NCBI GenBank assembly: GCA_963573385.1
Contig: CAUYLG010005502.1
Span: forward strand, 1 to 64,000
Direction: 5' to 3'
Origin: Cacajao melanocephalus
Lineage: Eukaryota > Chordata > Mammalia > Primates > Pitheciidae
DNA: 64,000 nucleotides
Shown here: piece by piece, positions 58,036 through 64,000 of the stretch
Numbering within the stretch: position 1 is the stretch's first letter
Layout: the number at the start of each line of letters is the position of its first letter
Program-made: the position numbers and the translations under genes
Notes under the pieces: model-generated
What the model saw: only the letters and a program-made list of their open reading frames with translations
Databases searched by the model: none
What the model was told of the DNA's origin: nothing

Positions 58036-58760
58036 TGAAATAAAGGTTTGGGTTTTTTAAGAAAAAAAAAAGGGTTAAAGTTTGGAAGTCCAAGATGGAT
58101 ATGGCCATTCCATTAGTCCAAATTCTTCCAACTTTATGTTCCATCATATTTACCCATGGCTTCCATCCTCAAAGTTGTCTCATCTCATGATCCAAGATAG
58201 CTGCTAGAGCTCCAGCCATCATATTTGTGTCCCAGACAGGAAGAAGGGAAGGCAAAGAAGAGAGAGAGGCCTTTAGTGAGTTGACCCCCTTTAAAAGAGC
58301 TTTCCCAGAAGCCCCACCCAAGGGCCTGCAGCTTCATGCTCATTGGCAACCCTTGGCCAATGGGAAATGTAGTCTTTCAGCTGAGTACATTGATGCGTAA
58401 AATAAAATCAAGGGTACTGTTTAGTAAGGAAGAATAGGGGACTGGGGATTGGGTAGGCAGCCACCAATATCTGCCACATCATGTATGAAATCAGGTTCCA
58501 GGCCTGGGACCCCAAAGTACATCAGGATGCAAAAGTGACTCTGTGTCATGCAGTGTACATGCTGGTTTCCCAAAGGGTCCATAATGGTAGCTTTGACCTG
58601 CAGTGTAAGGTTTGGGCAACAGAGGTCTAAGCAAGGCGTCGTGAGTATGCTGGTGTCCTGAGCCCATCTGCTGCGAACACAGATGGAAAGGAAACTTTAT
58701 TCTCAGAACCTATTGCTCTTAACCTGGGCAGATGTTTGCTTTCTTTCTTTTTACCAGTTT
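58036..58760. other. Unassigned, probably an old repeat
   Basis: 'ccaatgggaaatgtagtctt' and 'gccaccaatatctgccacat' recall a known old interspersed repeat that I cannot name; the rest is not recognised. Confidence 0.45.
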
Positions 58761-58764
58761 TCTT

Positions 58765-58965
58765 TTTATTGAAATGTAATTCCTATAACATTAAATGCAC
58801 TGTTTTAAAGTATATAATTGGGTGGGTTTTAGTATTCTTGCTACATTGTGCAACCATCACCGCAATCTAATTCTAGAACTTTTCCATTACCCCCAAAAGA
58901 AACCCTATACTATTCGCAGTCAGGGCAGATGCTTCTCCCTCAATCCTTCTCCACCCAGTCCCGGG
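58765..58965 (-). mobile_element. Old L1 fragment, antisense
   Basis: 'tattgaaatgtaattcctat', 'cattgtgcaaccatcaccgc' and 'ccattacccccaaaagaaac' match the antisense L1 3' region. Confidence 0.65.
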
Positions 58966-59450
58966 TGGACAAGAGGGCTGGACTTACCATATGAGTGAGT
59001 GCTTGAGCTCCTTGGATGACACAAGTTCAAACCCTGGGATTCTGGAATATTTTAGATCCTCTTGGGAAAACTAAGGACAGGATTATGGTGCAATTCACCT
59101 AACGTAAGGAAAGGTGGGATCCCCAAGGATGCTAAACTCTCGAGCCTGTGCCTTCAGCCTGGGAGCTCCCTTCCTGCAGCCCACCACCCCCAGCAGCTGC
59201 AGGAGACAGGGAGGCTCAGCAGTAAGGGACAGGGAAGCTTCCAGAACTTCAGAGCCTCCAGGGCACTCGGTAGTGACACCCTAAGGTGCAGAAGCAGCTT
59301 TAAAAAGCTCTCTGTTGTGACAACAGATGCTGATATGAGATTTCTAGATCCAGGTGGTCCTAATTAAAAAGGGGGCTGTGGGGGAGGATGCAGCACATTC
59401 ATTAAGGGCCCTCGTGTGTTGCAGATTCAAACAGAATCTTCTTTTTCTAC
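58966..59450. other. Unassigned non-repetitive, GC-richer DNA
   Basis: Base composition shifts upward in GC from here rightwards. The 101-codon frame at 59062-59367 has no domain. Confidence 0.55.
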
Positions 59451-59454
59451 TCAC

Positions 59455-59600
59455 AACCATCCTGGGCGGTATTAGACTCGTTTTCTGGAAAGAGGACCTG
59501 AGGTTCACAAAGAGATGTGACTTGCTCTGACCATAAAGCCAAATTTCAGACACTGCCATCTGAGCCTCGAGCCTCAGCGTTCTCCATCGCACCATGCTGT
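59455..59600 (-). repeat. MIR SINE fragment, antisense
   Basis: 'aggacctgaggttcacaaag', 'agatgtgacttgctctgacc' and 'gcaccatgctgtg' match the MIR complement. Confidence 0.5.
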
Positions 59601-60092
59601 GGGCACCTGTGGAAATGCCTCCTGACCTGGCCCAGGGCAGGTAGAGCCACCCCTTGAATGGCCTAGTTAGGGGCAGTGACATTAGGTAGGGGCTTGGCTC
59701 AGCTCAGCCCTGAGATCCTCCATGCCGGTGGGAGCTTGGCGTTCGCTCCCCTCCCTTCTGCCTGCCTCCTATTCTTCACTCAGGCAAAAAGGTTGCTCAA
59801 GGAGACTCCAGGATTTGGGGTCTGCCTCGTCACTGTCACCAGGAGGCTTTTTTTCCTGACTTGCCAGAGCTCCCCGTCAGTCCTCGCAGAGCCTCTGGAA
59901 GCACAGGGAAGGCAGCTGTGGGATCCTGGCTGAACAGAGTCCAGGTGAAGCGGGCTTGAGAACGGATTGATGGGGAGGTGGGGATGTCACAGGTCTGATG
60001 GCAAAGCCGGGGGAGGGGAGCCGCCAGGAAGGCTTGCAGGTCCTGCTGTTTGGCTGATGAAGGGGGTCAGTGTGTGTATGTGTCATGGAGGT
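59601..60092. other. Unassigned GC-rich DNA upstream of the putative promoter
   Basis: No repeats. A CAGCTG E-box lies near 59912 and several G-rich runs lie at 59970-60022. Could hold proximal regulatory elements of the candidate gene. Confidence 0.5.
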
Positions 60093-60136
60093 GGGCAGGG
60101 AAGGGGAGGGCTGTGCGTGGGGAGAGGATATATATG
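60093..60136 (+). promoter_or_regulatory. Candidate core promoter: G-rich tract plus TATA box
   Basis: Four G runs at 60093-60110 fit a G-quadruplex pattern and include a GGGGAGGG box of the kind bound by SP/MAZ-type factors. Eighteen bases further on is ATATATAT (60128-60135). A start site about 30 bases from the TATA box would fall near 60155-60160. The pattern is that of a tissue-restricted TATA promoter rather than a CpG-island one. Confidence 0.5.
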
Positions 60137-60154
60137 CTGGTGTGGCTGAGACAG

Positions 60155-60206
60155 CGGAACCGAGCCTCTCATCCATCGGAGGGAGCCGGGGACTGACAGC
60201 TCTCAG
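60155..60206 (+). other. Candidate 5'-untranslated first exon (gene continues beyond the window)
   Basis: From the predicted start near 60155 to 60206 the sequence is GC-rich, contains no ATG, and ends 'ctctcag' followed by 'gtaagc', a strong donor. The spacing from the TATA box, the lack of ATG and the donor fit a short non-coding first exon, followed by an intron running off the right edge. No coding exon is seen in the next 3.8 kb, so the product cannot be told. The start is inferred from the TATA box only. Confidence 0.45.
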
Positions 60207-61870
60207 GTAAGCAACTGCATGGGGCCCCCAGCCCGACCGCTACTAACTGGACTAAGTGCGTGGAGCCCTGGGAGGGCAGGGCCACCAGGGGCTGGCTCCT
60301 CAGCCTCTCTCCTTTGTCCAGTGTGGATGCTGCTGGCCTCTTGCGAGATGGTTTCTTCATTCATCTCCTTTGCAGCGCTTGGATGGTGGGGAACGGGGGA
60401 GGGCTGAGGCTCTTTTTTAACCTCAGACAGATGCAGAAGCAGAAAGAGGGGAACTTGGAAATGAGGAAAAGTTTTGCTTCCCCAGCTGTGGCCCCTGTGT
60501 GGTTGTTTCTCTGTGTCGAGAGGCGGCGGCTGGAGGAGTGAGATCAGGGGAGGGGCAGGCACTTGGGAGGGGGCTTGCCTTCCTCGGGGCGGCCTCCGGG
60601 AAGCCCCTGGCCCCTTGTGAGTGTTTTCTCTCTGTGGCTTCTTTTCCTCTCTGAGGTGGTGTGCAGGCTGCTGCTCCGCCTATCACTGAAGTCCATGCCA
60701 TCCAGACGGGAGTTTTCAGTCCGGAGGGAGCCCTCCTCCCTTCTGTCCCCAGCAGAAATTGCTACAAATAACGGGGAAGGGCCGGACCTGGGGATCGTGC
60801 TTCACCTGTGTACACTGCTGAGCCCTGCGGCGTTTGAGTTCCAGGCAGCATGTCCACGGGCGTGACCTTGGTCGCCCAGACCCCGATGCCTTTCGAGGGC
60901 TCTTCTCTTCCTTGGCATCTCTCTCTGCCCATCTCCCCCACCTAAAGGTCTTTGACCAGGTCATGCAGAACACTCCGTTCCTAAGTCACCGCCTCCGAAC
61001 TCTCGAGGCTCTCCCGGCACCTTCTTTCTTCCTCCTCTCTTTGTGCATCTCTCTCCCTCGAGTCTCGCCTCCCCGGGCTTCGCTACCCAGCCCCTCCTCC
61101 CCGCATCTCGCTCTGAACATGGGCAAGTTCTGGGGGAATTTCAAGTAAGGCAGGATGATTCGGGAAATGGACTATTTAAAGCAAGCTGCTTTGGACTTGA
61201 ATACCCTGATCCTGCGCTTAAACATCTGTGTTTAGCTTCCTCAAGCAGCCCATAATTGCCCCAATTATAACCAATAACATTGTTCGGGAGACTAACAACA
61301 GATGAGCTTTGCACGGCATTCGCCAGCAAGCCCAGACCAGAGTTTTCAACATTGAGGGGAAAAGTAACTGCCTGGCTTCTTCTCAAAACCTCCCAAAGCA
61401 AATACTGCTCTCTCTCACTGCTGGTGGGTGGCTACTGCATGCACCCTCTTTTTTTCTCATTTGTAAAGTGTGGTAGGGAAATATTCTACAAGCTTCCACT
61501 GAAGCTGTGATGCCTTTAACGAAAAGGATTCATGCTCCTTTAAGCTCGCTGACTCTTCTGCAGCGGAGGGTCCCTGGAAAAACCCATCCCCAACCACCAC
61601 CACGTCAGTAAAAGCAGCAGCTTTTACCTCTCCATGTGCCGCCCGGTGCTGCCTGTCGAGGGCGCTGTGGTGCAGCCTAGGGTCGTTTTGAGGGCGCAGT
61701 TTTGTTGCGCACAGGGCGGCAGCCCCTGATTTATCCGCTGAAGGCTGAGAGTACTTAGGGATTTGCAAAATGCAGGCGATTTGGCATTGTCAATGAAGGG
61801 AGTGATTGCAGGATTAGGTTCCAACCTCTGCTCCCTGGAGCCTAGGACAGAAGCTGTCACTAAGCTATTC
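60207..61870. other. GC-rich, repeat-poor DNA, probably intron 1 of the candidate gene
   Basis: Overlapping frames of 60 to 119 codons exist on both strands, as expected at this GC content. None has a recognisable domain or consistent splice sites. CpG is moderate around 60530-61100 and 61580-61700. Confidence 0.5.
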
Positions 61871-61874
61871 TGTA

Positions 61875-61940
61875 TTCAATCAATCAGGTATTTATCATCT
61901 GCACTCCACCAGGCAGGGAGGCTTGCAGGGGCTCTAGTAG
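61875..61940 (-). repeat. Possible L2 3' end, antisense
   Basis: 'caatcaatcaggtatttatc' and 'actccaccaggcagggag' resemble the complement of the L2 terminus. Confidence 0.35.
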
Positions 61941-61954
61941 ATTCAGCAGAGGTG

Positions 61955-62170
61955 ATAATAGCAGCACTTTACATTCGTACAACGATTTAGGCGCTTTCAC
62001 ACCTATTATCCCCAGCAACAGCAGTGTGAGGCGGTGCCATTATCTCGGTGTTGCAGTTGGGGAAACCGAAGCTGAGAGATTAAATGATTTATTCAGTACA
62101 TGGCAGGGGCAGGACTGAGCCAAGCCATTCTGGCTCCAGTTCGTCTCCCCGTTATGGTCAGGGTGCTTAC
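61955..62170 (-). repeat. MIR SINE, antisense
   Basis: 'tcacacctattatccccagc', 'agttggggaaaccgaagctg' and 'ggcaggggcaggactgagcc' follow the MIR complement. Confidence 0.65.
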
Positions 62171-62434
62171 GAATTCACAGTGGGGTTGGGGGTAGAAGAG
62201 AGACATAACACAAACATGAGAAACAATCAGAGGACCGTGCAAGGCTGGGTGTAATTCAGTTCTAAACTGCATGGTCCAGACAGCAAGAGCTAGAAGAATT
62301 CGGGAGAAGCAGCACTTCCTCCAGGGATTCCTGGGATTCCACCTAGTAGGAAAGCAGGTGGAATTTGGATGGGTCAAGGGCTTTGAAGAGGGAGGCAGCA
62401 GCCAAGTTAAACATATAAAAGGAGAACAAAGGAA

Positions 62435-62510
62435 ATAACATTTCTTGAAACCCACTCTGCGCCAGGCCGTGAGCTAAGCTTGTCTACATGCTTATTTCGT
62501 GCTAATACAC
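62435..62510 (-). repeat. MIR SINE fragment, antisense
   Basis: 'taacatttcttgaaacccac' and 'gcgccaggccgtgagctaag' match the 3' end of MIR in complement. Confidence 0.55.
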
Positions 62511-63550
62511 ACATGCACACAGGTAAAAATGGGAAGTTTCAGGTGAGCGGTCTCCACTTGCAGTGACACAGTTCAGCGACTCCTAATTTCCCCACTTCAG
62601 CTCCACAGCTCCCAAAGCCCACGAAGGAAGTGTTGAAATCTCATGTGTTCCGAGTCTAGGTGGAGCTACTTCTCAGGTATCTTAGGAAAGGGATGGGCCC
62701 TTCTCAGAAAACAGGAGCCATCCTGACAATGGCTGGTAGTGGCTTCAATTGCTGGGAAGTCATGAAGCAAACTGGATTTCCTAAATGCGTTTATTTAAAT
62801 GCCACAATCCAACATAAAGCTTTCCTTCTAGTCACAAGATTTGGAGCACATCAATTTCAGGGGCAAGTGAGTTTTCTGGGCATCTCCCTAGACAGGCTAC
62901 AATTACTTTCAGTCTCAATTTTCCGTGATCCTGTGGGGGGTTTTTTTGTTTTGTTTTCAAAATACTAGCAGCTACTTCAACATTGCAAAAGCACAAAATC
63001 GTCAGCCCTGGGGGGCCCAGCGTGGCGGGGGGGGGTAGATAGCACGCCTCACCGTGTGCCCGGAGCTCTACCATCCCGCAATGGCTCAGATCCAGCCTCC
63101 CCTGTTTCCACACTGGCCTGCGATCTTCCCCCACCTCCCTTCCCCATTCATCCTTTCATTCATTCAGCCAAGGAACGTGTGTGGAGTTCCTGATGGAAGC
63201 CGCACAGAGCAAGTGCCGAGAGCCCAGGGCCGCCAGAGCTCTGGCTTCCTCCAAACTCAGTGTCGTGAAATGTTGCCCAGCCTAGGCCAGCCCGTGCTCC
63301 CCAAAAGAGCATGCCCGCCCAACTACCCACTGGGAGTCTTTTGTTTTTATCTTACCTTTCTTAACTTGCACTTTAGTGGATTTTATAATGTATGTAACTT
63401 ATAAATCAATGAGGCGTGTGTACTCAGACTCGACTGTGAGGGATAGAAAGTTAAAGAAGTTTAAAGATTGTTATCCTAGATTCATTGCTGCTTATCTGTG
63501 TTTTCCTACCTTTTGGAAAAGAACATTGAATGATTTTATGATATAAAAGT
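62511..63550. other. Mostly unassigned DNA with a possible L2 trace
   Basis: 'ttcattcattcagccaagga' near 63155 resembles an antisense L2 end. A 10-base G run lies at about 63025-63034. No coding signal recognised. Confidence 0.5.
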
Positions 63551-63554
63551 AAAT

Positions 63555-63668
63555 AAAAGCCTTTCTTTCCTTCTTTCTTTCCTTTCTCTCCCTTCCTTTT
63601 TTCTTCTTTTTCTTTCTTTCTTTCTCTTTCTCTCTCTCTGTCTTTCATTCTCCTATCTTTCTCTCTGA
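63555..63668. repeat. Polypyrimidine CTTT/CTCC tract
   Basis: More than 100 bases almost entirely C and T, built from TTTC, CTTC and CTCT units. A likely polymorphic, mirror-like tract. Confidence 0.9.
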
Positions 63669-63996
<328 letters not shown>

Positions 63997-64000
63997 AAAA

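Noticed and set aside
60203..60562. 119-codon minus-strand frame and its overlapping neighbours
   Set aside because: High GC lengthens chance frames on both strands; no domain, and it overlaps the donor side of the better-supported plus-strand exon.

Overview
The window is primate, most likely human, nuclear DNA. It is AT-rich for about 57 kb and saturated with Alu elements on both strands (about 50 copies or fragments of J, S, Sc and Y type). It also holds L1 fragments of several ages, ancient MIR and L2 copies, MaLR-type LTRs and DNA transposons. I see no complete protein-coding gene. The open frames of 60 to 160 codons come mostly from antisense Alu sequence or L1 ORF2 remnants, or lie in unique DNA with no recognisable domain.

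Layout. 1-9 kb: L1, MIR, L2 and Alu copies, plus a Tigger-type transposon (6288-7069) split by an Alu. 10-22 kb: mostly unique DNA with MIR copies, one MER5A (12778-13013), an exon-like stretch near 14.1 kb and a MaLR LTR near 18.4 kb. 23.1-28.8 kb: one long, broken antisense L1, itself hit by Alus, a small hAT element and a tiny L1 tail. 29-37 kb: dense Alus, an L2 ORF remnant and a run of MIRs. 37.2-39.2 kb: an old sense L1 holding a solo MST/THE1-like LTR. 40-55 kb: Alus, MIRs and a younger L1 3' end (41.8-42.3 kb). This part also has two tandem Alus sharing one target sequence (44.9-45.5 kb) and a 103-bp inverted repeat of partly unique sequence (51.13-51.45 kb). 55-59 kb: L1 and LTR remnants and a CTCF-like motif.

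59-63.5 kb differs from the rest: GC-rich, almost free of Alu, with a few MIR/L2 traces. It contains the only convincing gene signal. A G-rich tract and a TATA box (60128-60135) lie upstream of a short ATG-free segment that ends in a strong splice donor (CAG/GTAAGC at 60206/60207). I read this as promoter and 5'-untranslated first exon of a plus-strand gene whose coding part lies beyond the right edge. I could not identify the gene.

Repeat family names are from memory of consensus sequences, not from a database search. Boundaries are good to a few bases where target-site duplications are stated, otherwise to about 10-30 bases.
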